A stretch of 64,000 bases of DNA from Mesotaenium endlicherianum (lineage: Eukaryota > Streptophyta > Zygnematophyceae > Zygnematales > Mesotaeniaceae), in contig WELA01010137.1 in NCBI GenBank assembly GCA_009602735.1, positions 132,210 through 196,209 on the forward strand. The letters are read 5' to 3'. The position numbers and the translations under genes are program-made. The first letter of the stretch is position 1; every line of letters starts with the position of its first letter. Shown here piece by piece: positions 1-11,559 of the stretch. The notes beneath the pieces are model-generated. The model did no database searches. It saw only the letters and a program-made list of their open reading frames with translations, and had not been told where the DNA came from.

Positions 1-1403
1 AGGCTGTTTGTGTCATTGGTACTCCGCACGACTTTGCAGAGGAAATTAGAGACTTCCATATATTGTAGACGTGTAATGATAAGTACTGATATAGATTGTT
101 TTCAGTGCTACTTATAACGCACTCCCTGTGAGAGCAGTGTCGTATGCTTTAATCTAGAATGCTTGGCTGAGAATGAACTTAGGGGAGTTTATCCCCATGG
201 AGTTGTAGAAACTTCTTTTACGAGGGCGGTGTGATCTATCGTGCAATCAAACTCCCTGCTCAGTGCTTGAACTTAGCTGCTTTAGGGAGTGGGCTGCACG
301 GCATAAGAACCTTCTTTTGTGATGCCTAGCGGTTGTATGCAGTTAATAGCTGTTGTTTTGAAACATTGCGCAATCTCCTCGTGGTTGACATGCAAAGGCA
401 TCTTCTAGGAGGTAGCTGTGATTTCATACTAGGATGAAGGCCTTGCTGTCTTACTATCTGTATCTCCAGCATGCAGGCTCTAGGAAGAGCTGTTCCAGTG
501 CTTTAGTGGGTTTGTGGATGTAAAGGGGCAAAATAGAATGCGAAAGCAACTTATTGAGCACGCTAGCAGCTCCCTTAGACCTCACTGCTCATGTCTACTG
601 TCGCCGAGTTGCACTTGGAGGGGCAGGGGACTTGCTGTCAGCTCTTGACAAGTCCTGGCTGCCACCATACAATGTCTCACCAGCGCTTGAAGCCTTCTCA
701 ACTGTGCAGCCAGTATTTATTTACTTGCATGCTAACGTTGCAGATGGTCCCTACCTTCGCAGAAGCTATGTAGTAAAGCTGATTGCTGCACTGAGATGCT
801 GGCCGGCTGCACCCCTTTCTGACCCTCATACTCCCTTCTGTGCAGAACTCGCGCTTTTTACCGTGTCGACACGTGCGAGCGCCTGTGTGTGAGAGAGAGA
901 GGGAGGGAGGGAGGGAGGGGAGGGGGAGTGGGGNTAGGGCCTGAGCCGGAGGTGCTGCCTGGCTGCGTGGCTCATGCATCTAACTGTCTGGGGTTGATCT
1001 CTGCAACTGCCCGAGCAGGAGGCGCCCGCTGACTGGCTGGCCAATGCGTATGTGCGCACTTTGGGGGGCTCGTTCTCCCAGGCCCTTGTCGTTGCCGCTG
1101 CTGCGCGAGGCCCGTGCAGGAGGTGCTGCTGAAGGAGGTGTCAGCTGGCAGACTGGCAGATTGGCTGACTGGCTGACTTGATTGTTTGTGCACGTGTGTT
1201 GGGGGGAGGGGGGGGGGGGGCTCTGGTGCGGCTGCTGCGTGGGGCCCGAGCTAGAGGTGCTCCTGAAGGAGGTGGCGGCTGGCAGACTGGCAGACTTAAT
1301 CGTCTGTGCACGTGCGTTGGGGGGTGGGGAGGGGGACTGGCTGACTTATTTGTCTGTGCACATGTGTTGGGGGGAGGGGGAGGGGGAGCTCTTGCAACTA
1401 CAG
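1..1403. other. Upstream or intronic sequence of the myosin gene, no supported exon
   Basis: I see no recognisable exon here. The stretch contains G-rich simple sequence (about 893-935, 1201-1220 and 1319-1390) and one undetermined base at 934. It also holds diverged tandem copies of the start of the myosin exon (see the repeat at 1117-1440). The short open frames at 554-892 and nearby look like chance: they have no similarity I recognise and no supporting splice pattern. Confidence 0.5.
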
Positions 1404-1440
1404 GAGGTGCTGCTGAAGGAGGTTTCGGCGGACCTGGGGT
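1117..1440 (+). repeat. Tandem copies of the myosin exon 3' splice site and first codons
   Basis: The block AG followed by GAGGTGCTGCTGAAGGAGGT occurs at 1120, 1254 (one substitution) and 1404. A shorter match lies near 945. Spacings are 134 and 150 bases. Copies at 1120 and 1254 also share about 25 bases of upstream sequence and the following GGCAGACTGGCAG stretch. Only the copy at 1404 runs on into the conserved myosin coding sequence, so the upstream ones are decoy or duplicated acceptors. Each could encode E-V-L-L-K-E. Confidence 0.7.
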
Positions 1441-1730
1441 TCGGGCGCGGCGGCCAGCCGGTGGCGGCCACCGTGATCTTCAAGTCGCTGCTGCACTGGC
1501 GCGCGTTTGAGGGTGAGAAGAAAAACAGCACGTTCGACCGCCTGGTGGAGACGATCCAGCGGGCGGCACGCGACGACAGCGCGCACAACGTGACCTACTG
1601 GCTGAGCAACACCGCGCGCCTGTACTACCTGGTGCACCACTCGGACCGGCACCTGCTGGCGCTGCAGCAGCAGCAGGCGGCCGCCTCCTCCTCCTCGTCC
1701 TTCAGCTTCTTCGGCCGCTCCTCCTCCAAG
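1404..1730 (+). CDS. Myosin XI tail exon (partial gene)
   Basis: A single internal exon of 109 codons, phase 0 at both ends, bounded by an AG acceptor (CTACAG ending at 1403) and a GTGAGAG donor at 1731. The translation carries the plant myosin XI tail signature: a PVAATVIFKSLLHWRAFE stretch, then STFDRLVETI, then YWLSNTARLYYLV. This matches the start of the globular (DIL-type) cargo-binding tail of class XI myosins, the actin motors that drive organelle movement and cytoplasmic streaming. The exon ends in a Gln, Ser-rich linker (SFFGRSSSK), as many myosin XI tails do at this point. I could not find the preceding coiled-coil exons or the following DIL exons in 1731-4972. The gene is therefore either spread over very long introns or broken. 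The assignment to myosin XI is firm; whether the gene is functional is open. Confidence 0.75.
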
Positions 1731-4700
1731 GTGAGAGAGAGGGAGGGAGGGGGAGGGGAGGGGGAGGGGGGACAAGAGGAGGGTACAGGCGTTAGGTGGG
1801 GCGGGGGAGGTCAAGGGCGACAAATAAAGAGACAGACGCAAACTGACAGACATAGATGCATGTGCTCTTCAGTACTACTTGCACATGCATGCTCATGTCA
1901 TTTATGCAGCACTGGCAATCACCACTTCATTTGGAGGGAAGGTGAATTCGATGGGAGCCTTTTTATATGCAGTCTAAATTTGTGACTTGTCTTGCCTGTA
2001 AGTGGCTTAAGTAGCACTCCAGGAGTGGTTTGCCTTTCATTTCAGTTCTGACTGCTATATGTCACTGTTGGAGCGAAGCAGATGCTTCTGCTGCGCCCCG
2101 CCACGTGTTGTGTAGTGCGAATATGTGACAGCAGGCAGCAAGGGACGGCGAGAGCTCGCACCGCACAAGCTTACCTGCAACGGCTGGCTCGCAAGGGCCA
2201 GTGTTGGTCTTGTCATCGTAGATGCGCGCATTTGTATGGGGTGCATGCATGCAGGCCTGCTCTCAGATGCCGGTGGTGCCACGTTCGTTTTTTTTTTAAA
2301 GTGCGGGCAGCCAAAACGGACTGTGTCTGTACCAGCCCTGGCATATTCCAGTTGTGGTTGGAAACAGGTGATGCAGATGTCAGCCATCGCCGCTTTAACA
2401 CTGTGGGCAGCCACTAACAATACAATGGCTGTTTTACCATCGAAAGGAGGCAAAGAACGTCGAAGTAATCAGCTTATATTTTGAAGTTTTTGTCTCTCTT
2501 CAAGGTTGGAATTTTGCTGTGGGACGTTGTTGACGTTTTGGTCTTCTTAATCTTATGAAGCAATCTGGATAATTCTTACTGGTGTGGCACTTTTAAAGAG
2601 TAGGATGAGATCCAGATGGAAGGGTTCTCGAGCACCGACCTGAGTTGACTTCCCTTGAGCTTCTTTCTCCGTCTGTGCCTAGGTGAATTGGCGTTGAAAT
2701 CACGGCTCGTCATGTACCAGCAAATTGACCATCAGACGCGTGGTTCAGCCTGTTGTTGACCGTCTATGAGCTGTCATATTGTTGACTCTTAGTGATGTAA
2801 AAAAGTGATACATAGCTTCTTCCTGCAAATACCTTGATTTCAGGCACGTACAGCAAGTAGGCAACGACAGAGGGGCATGATGAGCAATTATGTCAGTTTC
2901 GTCACAGTACCCCCTTGCATGACTCAAACTGCACTTAATATCTGCATGAGCAAGATATTCAATGCGCTGCTTTGGTAACAATAAGAGGAAGTAGGCAAAA
3001 GTCATGCAGGACGCCTGCAAAGTATTTTATCTTCTGACTGAATGTCTTCACCAAAATATTACAATCAATAGCTACACGCAAAATTGTTCCATTCTGCTAA
3101 CATGCGCCTTTCTAAAGTACACCTTTGAGTGGCCACTGGCAGTCTTCAGAAGTAGCAAGTTGAAAGCAACATTCACAGGAGAAACGTCTTCTGCTTACTA
3201 AGAAATGCACAGACAGATGCACCTTGCATATATGGGAAATTAAATACAACCCTCCTGCAGCTCTTTCTGCTGGCAATGAAGACACCAGTAGATGACAACA
3301 CGCCCATAAACAGTGCAGACATAGTGATGGTCATCTTAAGCAATGGAGGGCGCATTCTGCATACGACATGCTAAATGTGAAATTAGAAGAGAACGATATG
3401 CTTTTCCACAATAGCTTGTAGTCCCTGTTTTGCAGTTTCTGAAGAGAGGTGGTCACAGATGCAACCCTTCCCTAGGCTCCCCCTTCCCATATTGCACAAT
3501 GTAAGAAGACCCCATCTTGCAGAGCTTCAAAACGAGGCGGATGTTTGGCTGGAAAAGCTAAATAAAAGTGGCAAAGAAAGGTGCATTCCAAATAGCCTGT
3601 ACTTGCTCCAAGGTACATCTGAGCGGACCTCTATTCCACAAGTTTCTCAAATCGGGCCCCGCCGCACAGTCTTCTCTTCTCTGACATTCACTAAGAGTTG
3701 CAAGACTTTGCTTGACCTCTGTGGAGAACTTCAAAGGCAGCACATCAAGGCTTGCTGACGCAGCATGCAGCGTAGGTCGAAGACATGTCATTGACAGATC
3801 TGAACACGATAATCTGCTGGAACTGATCAGTGTCTTCGAACAATCGATTCGGGGGCTTGGAGCTAGTGGAATTTCACGTACGTCAATTGCAGGATGACTG
3901 TGCTTCAGATGGAGTAGCATTCCTGCAGAAGCTGTAGCAAGCAACGGTGTTCTGGATGTCAGGTTTTTCCGCAGAGAGTGCAGAGGACGTGCAAGCCTGC
4001 AGCTGAGCCAGGACCTCCAGATGGCCCATGACAACCCAGTTGAGCTTCAAAGTCGAGTACACAGATGTGGAGTCTCACACGAGGTGTGGTGTCAAAAAAG
4101 TTAGGCAACGATGTCTCTGCTGACGGGGCACTTTGTGTGGTTCGAGTTGCTTCTGATGAAAGCCAGCCGACCATAAGCGACTCGCACTGAGCAATCTCTC
4201 CCTCGAGCAGAAAGAGGGAGGCGGCAATGGCCACGGTGCAGGCATTTGAACAGTTTTGGATGCTAATGCAGCAGGGGATGTTTAACATCAGACGCAGCGC
4301 AGGAGCACCCGGTCTTCGATGGGCTGCTGGAGAAGACTGTCACACGAAGTAACGCAGGAAAGGTATGCTCTAGCCGCTCCTTTCAGTGCTGGCTGCTTGC
4401 AGGGTGGTGCACCTACAATTTGGACGTAGACGCACAGTTTGTGCGCAAAAGGGCAGGCGACAAGTGGCAGGTGGCTGACAGTGAGAGAGCACAACATATC
4501 CAAGACAGCATGCACTGATGAGCCCCGAGGTGCAACATGCGCAGGAGAGCATACATGGTGCTCAGGATCCGCTCGTGTTTGGCTCACGTGGAACCTAGCT
4601 GCAGTGTACTCTTGGCGCCATCATGCAAAGAGAGCCGAGACAGGAGGGGGTGGAGCGCGTGTCTGCCACCACCAGGCGAGACCAGAGGGCATCTCCCGGA

Positions 4701-4972
4701 GTCTGTGCCAAGCTTGCATAGGCTGTGGTGCAATAGATGGGCTTTGCAGCGCGATGCACTTATATGCTAATGCTGATGCTTTGTACTCATCATTTCTGAC
4801 CGCTAATTGGCTTGGGAAATCTGAGAGGGAGAGGGGGGAAGAGGGGGGGGAGGGCTTGGTGATGCAAGGGTGCAGGCGCGGGATGGCACGCAAGGAGCAT
4901 GTGCCAAAAGGAGCAAGAGGCGAACTTACCAGAGGGGCCCTCTCACAAGAGGCTGCAGCAGGCGCTGCCAGG
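1731..4972. other. Intron or intergenic region between myosin exon and FPA, unassigned frames
   Basis: No exon here can be assigned. On the minus strand, between about 4590 and 3558, three open frames follow one another (4587-4288, 4288-3959, 4034-3558). They give a Cys-, Ser- and Leu-rich product I do not recognise. They might be exons of an unknown gene downstream of FPA, its long 3' region, or chance. A GTAAGT donor-like site at 4928 to 4923 (minus) lies just downstream of the FPA stop, so a spliced 3' UTR is possible. The remaining DNA shows nothing I can name. Confidence 0.3.
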
Positions 4973-5420
4973 CTAGGGGGCGGGGGGGCCGCCCTTGCCC
5001 TGCTGCTGTTGCTGCATTTGCTGCAGGAGAGCTGCAGCCAGCTGCAGGGTAGCTTGGAACTTCTTGGAGTCGGCTTCACCCACCGCAGCTGCCGCTGCCG
5101 CCGGTTCGCCTGCTGCTGTGTGCCCTTGCATCGGCTGAGAGCTTGGCTGCGGCTGCTGCTGCTGCTGCTGTCCTGGAGCACCTGTAGACCAGCTGGGGGG
5201 TTGGCTTGCCTGGGGAGGGGGCTGCTGCTGGCTAATCGGTGGCCACTGCTGCTGCTGGTGCTGGTGCTGCGGCGGCGATGGCTGCTGCTGCTGCTGCTGT
5301 GGAGGTGGCGCATACATTTGCTGCTGGGATGGTGGGTGCTGGTAGTAGGAACCGGGCTGCGGCTGCTGCTGCTGTTGGTGCACCACCTGGTAGCTAGGAG
5401 GAGGGAGAGGAGGAGGCCCC

Positions 5421-5461
<41 letters not shown>

Positions 5462-8400
5462 AGCCTGCTGAGCCGCGTGCTGCTGGCTGAGCAGAGCCGT
5501 CAGCTGAGCTAGCTGGTCTGACTGTAGCTGCTGCTGCTGCTGCTGCGAGCTGCTAGAGGCGGGAGGAGCAGGCGGCAGGGCATTGTTGGTGCTGCTGGGA
5601 GGGGGCACTCGCGGAGGAGGCCCCGAGAGGGCCTGGGGGGGAAGAGGGTAGCTTGCAAGAGGCTGAGGCGGGTGCTGCTGCTGCTGCATGCTGTATGCAG
5701 GTGGGGGTGAAGGCTGGAGTTGCTGCTGCTGCTGCTGCTGTGCCTGCTGCTGCCAGCTGGGGGGCGGCTGCTGCTGCTGCTGCTGCTGTGGCGGCGGCTG
5801 AGAGGGCGCGGAAGAAAGAGGGGTGGGGTTGACCTGAGGTCTATAACCCCCCACTTGCTGTTGCTGCTGCTGCATGGGGGGCGGGCCTTGCCTGACGTCT
5901 TGCTGTGCACCTTGGAGGGGGGCACCTGGCAGATAGCTTCCCAGGGAATAGGGAGGTCTTTGCCCTAGGGGAGGAGGTGCTGCGGGCTGTCCGGACAAGG
6001 GAGGCCCGTAAGAAGCCGACGCAGCAGCAGCAGTAGGAAGAGCACCTGATTGCGGCTGCAGCTGAGATGAGGGCGGCGGCGGCTGCTGCTGCTGCGAGGA
6101 GGCCATCTGCGGCAAGAGCTGCTTCAGTGACGCCAGCAGCTCCGGCGTGAGCCCCCCCGGAAACGACGACGACGCTGATACTGCTGCTGCCGCTGCTGGC
6201 TCCGCCTGAGCCTGAGTCTGCACCGGAGGAGGTGCAGGTGGCAGCTGCTGATGCTGCTGGGCGTGCTGCGCCTGTTGCGACTGCATCAGCTGCTGCTGGT
6301 ATGGCGGAGGAGGCCCGCCCTGCTGCTGCTGCTGCGGGGGGCTCTGAGCTCTATAGGCGGGAGGCGCAGACGAAGAGTACCCGTGCTGGTGCTGGTGCTG
6401 GTGCTGGTCCACAGCAGCAGGGGGCAGAGGAGCCAGCGGAGGACCACCAGCAGCAGCAGCAGCAGGGCCCCCCGCTGCGCCCTGCTGGCCCTGCAGCAGA
6501 GGCGACGACTGCTGCTGCAGCTGGAGAGGCGGAGGAGCGGCGGTGGGCGTTGCAGCGGCAGGCAGCGGTTGCAGCTGCAGGGTGACGCCAAAGAGCGTGT
6601 CGTTACGCGGCACCTTGAGCACCTGCAGCGAGAAGTCGGACGGCGGCACCAGGAACAGCGTGGAGCCGTCGGCCAGCTTGGCCACGCCCGCGCGGTGCTT
6701 CTCGCCAAGGTACTGCACAAAGTCCTCGTAGGGCGGCACGTCTGCGTCCGCCTCGGGGATGAGCGCCAGCACGCCAAAGGTGCCGCCCGCCTGGAAGATG
6801 TGCTTGGCCAGCGTGTCCAGGTCTGTGCGCGCCGTGCAGTTTATCACATCCGGCCTGCCCGCCCCCCCCACCCATCCCGCCCCCGCCAATGCCCCAGTGC
6901 GCTTTGTCAGCGCCTCCCTTAGAGGCGCAACAAGAAGCAGCACTAACGCGATCCAGTCGCTGCTGCTGCTGCCGAGGAGAATGCCAAGAGCTTGGGGCAG
7001 TTTGCCCATAACGAGGCCGCCAGCAGCTCTCATGCCCAACTCTTTCTCGGCGTGCCCATCCATTGGGACTGAAGATCACGCGCAACAGGTGCTGGAAAGA
7101 GGGGAGAAGGGAGGGGGCGGCCACTCACAGCACCACATCGCTGCCTTTGTTGACGGGGAAGGCTCGGGCGCGACAGATGAGCGTGCCTCCCTTGGCCAAA
7201 CTCCCCACCCACAGGGAGCCGCCGCTGGCTGGAGTGCTCGGAGGCCGGCCGACGGGTGCCCCACCACTTGGCACCACCACAGCGCCCGGGTTCACGGGTG
7301 GCGGCAAATGCTGCGGAGCGGGTGGCCCATCCAGAGGCGGCCTGAGAAGCCGGCTCCCACCACCAGGTGGAGCCTGGGCGCTAGGCCCGCCATACGACGG
7401 GGGAGGCTCAAACAGGGGCCGGTTATCGATTGGTGGGGGCATGTCGTAGCCCCTGGGCGGGCGCTCGTCGTACGGCGGCGGCAGCAGCGTGTCCGGCGCA
7501 TACTGCTGCTGCTGCTGCTGCATGCGACGCGGCCTCTTGGGGTCGTGCATGTACGCGTCGTCCCCCCCGACGCCCTCGCCCAAGTCCTCGTACTCCCGCC
7601 TCAGTCCCCCCGTCCGCGGTCCCCCCCCGCCGTATGTGGGCGGGAGAGAGGCCTGGGGGGGCGGCAGCGGGTGGTACTCCATGTCCTGCTGCTGCTGCTG
7701 CATGGGCCCAGCCCTGCTGCGGCTGCTGTACTCGAAGCCCCCCCCCCTGCCTCTGCTCTGCCCAGGGCTCAGGGGGGCGTCGCCGCCGCGGTGGTGGTGC
7801 GGGTCCCCGCGGTCAAGCCTTGCCGCCATGCCGCGCTCGGGCGGGGTGCTGACTCGGCCGTTGCTGCCGCGCACGTCGGGGGGCCCGCCCCCGCCAAAGC
7901 GGTCCTCGAGGGCGCCAATGTCGCTCTTGGAGAAGCGGATGTGCACGCGTTGGTCGCCAAACAGCTTCTGGTCCAGCAGCTTCTTGGCGCGGCAGGCGTC
8001 GTCCACGCGCTCAAACTGCACAAACGCGTACGTGCGTCCGGGGAAGCACTTGACGCGCAGCACGCGGCCGTGCGGCTCAAAGGCGTCACGCAGCATGTGC
8101 TCATCCACCTTGATGTAGAGCGGGAAGCCCACCCACAGCACCTCGCTGGGCTCACCCTCTGCCTCCGCCCCCCCCTGCTGCTGCATCACACAAACACACA
8201 CGAACACACCATCGCCATCCTCACCCATCAACTTAAGGCCCGCCAGCCGGCCAGCAGAGGGCGGCGACGAGAGCGAGCAGCATCATGCACCCCGCATCGC
8301 AACCGCTGCCCCTCGCTCGCTCAGCACGCCTCTCCCGCAGCCGTGCATTACCGAAGGCCAGCCAGACCGCGGGCGCCAAAGGTGGCGCAAGCGACCCGCA

Positions 8401-10555
8401 TACTATGCCTGCCACTCGTCATCCTTCAGCACTCTGTGTCGAAGCTCCAGGCTAACTACCGTAACCCCTCTTCCGTCCCAGCGTTAGCAGCTGAAGCAGC
8501 AGCAGACGCAGAACAAAAGCCGGAGCATCCAACCTAATCAATGCAGGCTCCAATCCGCAGCCTGTTGCAAACCCCCACTTCCTCACATGTCCGCTGCACC
8601 CTCGAAGCCCGCCCCCATCGACCACTAAAGCCCACAGAGCCTGCTCTCATTGCTGGTGAATGCACCACAGAAACAGAAGAAGCATGACAGCCGGGGGAGG
8701 AGCGCCACCTACCAGCTGGTCAGACCGATGGTCAGCAGAGGAGCGCCGATGGCCGTCATCTGACGGCCTCCGGCGGTACGAGTCAGGCGACGTCAGCGGG
8801 TCCTTGCTGCTTCGGCTGTCCTTCCCGTCTCCTCTGTCCTCCTGTTGCCCACGCCGCGGCAACACCCACATACATCAGAGAAGGAACAAATATCAATATA
8901 TTCTTTCCACCTGCAAGCCCCAAGCTGCCACATGGTACCCTTGGAGACCTCTTATATCCACCTTGTCAAAAAGCTGGAGAGTCCAAACATAGACTAGTCT
9001 AGTAATCCACCAGACATCCCTTAGGGAAGCTTTGCTTGGTCGCATGGAATGGCTACGAGAGACATGTTTAAGGATGGCCCGGAAATGATCTTGCCCAATG
9101 AGTCACACAAGACCACGATAGCCTGTATTTGACTGAGACTTGGAGTTAGAGCCAGTTGCCTGGCTACAAAATGACATGATATTTTGAATGAAGTTACTGA
9201 GTTCACTTACAGTCAAGAATCAGTTACCAAGCGGTAAGGAAACTAGCATGCAGAGAAGACAATGCCCCCCATCCCTGTCTAGAATAACCCACCTACCCCG
9301 AGAAAGGATGACACGAAAGGTAGACCACACAGAGGCCACCTGACTGCTCCGCTATCCACTGACCAAAGGGCAGCCAGCACTTGATGGCAGATTCTCGATG
9401 CACAAGCCCTGCGCAGGACTGGGGGGACATACCCTAGACCCAGCCTTGGGCCCCATGGAGCGGCCGTAGTCGACCCGCAGGACCTCGTCGGCGAAGCGCT
9501 TCCCGTTTAGGGCTTGCACGGCGCGAACTGCATCCTCCACCTCGTAGAAGTCGATGAAGGCGCAATTGCGGTCCCGCAGGAACTTGAATTCCTCCACGCG
9601 CCCAAACCGCGCAAATTCAGCCTCCAGCTGCTGCGTGCTGACGGAGGGGCCTATACCTCCGACCCACAGGTGGCGGCTCTGCTTTGCCTGCAACTCATCA
9701 AAACATCCCAACAGCCATCACGCCACCAGCTGCTGCAGTGAGACGAGGAAGAGGTCATGCAAGAAGCTTATGAAATGCACATGGCTTTATTCACACCACC
9801 CCTTGACTCCGTTCACATTGCAACACCTTGAAGCAGGGAGGAGCACGTATAGGATTGAGGAGGAGAAGAAGAAGGGGTGAAGCATACCCCCTTAGCGTAC
9901 TCGATGCGCATGGGGGTCCCGCCCAGCCCCAGGTTCTTTCCTTGCAGGCTGTGCTTAGCTTCCACTGCATGCTCGAGGTTCATGAAGTTCACAAAGGCGT
10001 AGTTGCGGGAGGAGTACACTGTGATGCTTTCCAGCGCCCCAAACTTGGAGAACATGCCTGCGACAAACTCGTCACTGGCGTTCGCCTTCAGATTGCCAAC
10101 CCAGAGGTGCCTAGAAGGAGGGGCTGCTTCCTCCTCATTGTGTCGGCGTAATGGTTCACGATCTTTATGAGCACTATAGCGCCTGTCATCCATCCTTCCG
10201 TTGCCTCCCCGGTCGTCTGCACGTGGACCGTGATCCGTCGGGTACGCCCCTCTATGTGAGTCATTCTGCAAGTATCATGCATCAAAGAAAAGAATTATCG
10301 TCCTGAGGAAAGAAAATTTCCTTATATTCCGCCTTACGACAGGTTCTCCATACTCTTAACAATGTGTGCGTACGTATAAGAAGCCTTCAGTAGATGCTAT
10401 TCAATCAACTCGTGAGGCACGTCTACTTGAACTGCATGTTCCGGCCAAATCCAGCCTCTGACAGGCCTAAAGATCAGTACCGAATAAGAATGAGGCACAG
10501 CTGCGCGTCGACTCCCTCCTTGACTGTATGAGTAAGAATCCTGGCGATACTGCAT
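4973..10555 (-). CDS. FPA: FPA-like RNA-binding protein: three RRMs, SPOC domain, long Gln/Pro tail
   Basis: Spen-family nuclear RNA-binding protein. In Arabidopsis FPA promotes flowering and controls 3'-end choice in transcripts, its own included. Six exons on the minus strand: 10555-10481, 10265-9888, 9687-9433, 8841-8713, 8180-7129, 6854-4973. All have GT-AG introns and the phases close exactly (3771 nt, 1256 residues). The first exon (ATG at 10555, 25 codons) is the least certain. Each RRM shows an LWVG RNP2-like strand: RRM1 about residues 78-150, RRM2 157-230, RRM3 292-365. SPOC spans about 600-717 across the exon 5/6 junction (LWVGSLAKGGT, then DVINCTARTDLD, then FLVPPSDF), the hallmark of FPA rather than other RRM proteins. 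The last 530 residues are Gln/Pro-rich with many CAG runs, which makes the protein longer than Arabidopsis FPA (about 900 residues). RRM3 exon acceptor is a CAGCAG tandem (8186-8178), so one-residue alternatives are possible. Confidence 0.88.
5423..5461 (-). repeat. Uninterrupted (CAG)13 within FPA exon 6
   Basis: Thirteen CTG triplets on the plus strand read as CAG, a pure polyglutamine run in FPA. Shorter CAG runs are scattered over 4990-6520, all in the same reading frame. A pure triplet run of this kind is expected to be length-polymorphic. Confidence 0.9.
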
Positions 10556-11559
10556 CCTGACCAAAAGGGAGGCTTAAAAGAATGCTCAGTTAGGATGTCT
10601 TACGGGAGAAACAAGTACTCAAAAATGCATGCTACGTGTGACGGTACTAATATAGAGCAAAAGAAGCTCTGAAGGGAGTGAGGCAAGATTGCCTGAGGAT
10701 GCTATTTTTGCAAGACGGACGATACAACGACGGGGTACGATCACCCTGGCTGGCCCCAGACCACAGCTCACAGCAAATAAGTCGGAAGGTTTTTCATTCA
10801 TGATGGTGCATGATACAAATGCGGTCCCGACTCTCGAGTCAATGACAACATGAAGCTGCTATTGACGCAAATCCTCCTGAGGGTTAACCATGGTTTACCA
10901 ACTTGAGCAAACTTGAGGAACCACCAGAGTTTTCACAACGTTGACCGGATCTAGGATGACCTCAAAACGCTGACCGAAAGTATCTGACGTGGACTTTTCT
11001 CATGGCCAATCCTTATGCGAGTGTATTCGATTGTACTCGACAGTTTCGAGTATGAAATATTTACGAGAAGTTGCGAGAACTGGCGAGAACTGGCCAGAAG
11101 CAGGCAAGAAGAGCAGAGAAGAGTATCGACCATGGTCCGCCGTTTTTCGCAGCTTCAAAGAACGTCGTTTGACTTGGTTTGACCATGTTTGACCACCGTG
11201 AGTTCAACATGGCCTAAAAACTCGGGGGCAGTCATCATAGGCACGACTGGGCACGACATTAGCGACGTCTGTACCGGCAACGCTTTTGAAGGTCGGCCAT
11301 CAGTGTCATTAAAAAGAAGTCGTATGCCTTCGAAGTCTGGGACAGGCGGGATTGTACGATCCGTATATTTGAGTTGTCGACGGCGCGGCTCCTCGACTCC
11401 ATGTGCAATGCTCGCACTTACCAGAGCAAGCCTTCTCTCCGAACAGATCTCTCTTTCGATCTTCTACTTAGTGGCGCTAAAACCCGATTTTGGTCCTCTC
11501 TCGCACGGCGGCTCTTTCGCCAGACTCTTCGCTTCCTCCTGTGCATCTTTGCAAGCACC
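10556..11559. promoter_or_regulatory. Shared head-to-head intergenic region of FPA (-) and RPP2 (+)
   Basis: About 1 kb separates the inferred start codons of FPA and RPP2, which are transcribed away from each other. No coding feature is supported. The pyrimidine-rich stretch shortly before the RPP2 ATG (about 11450-11540) is the likely RPP2 leader. I see no clear TATA box. Joint regulation is inference from the layout only. Confidence 0.5.

Noticed and set aside
4439-5512. Plus-strand Leu/Arg-rich open frame of 357 codons
   Set aside because: Complement of the CAG-rich FPA tail; CTG repeats read as poly-Leu. No independent coding evidence.
6759-8537. 592-codon plus-strand open frame opposite FPA
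   Set aside because: It is the shadow of the FPA exons on the other strand. The RRM3 and SPOC codons, splice sites and exon phases all support the minus strand, and the plus frame crosses introns.
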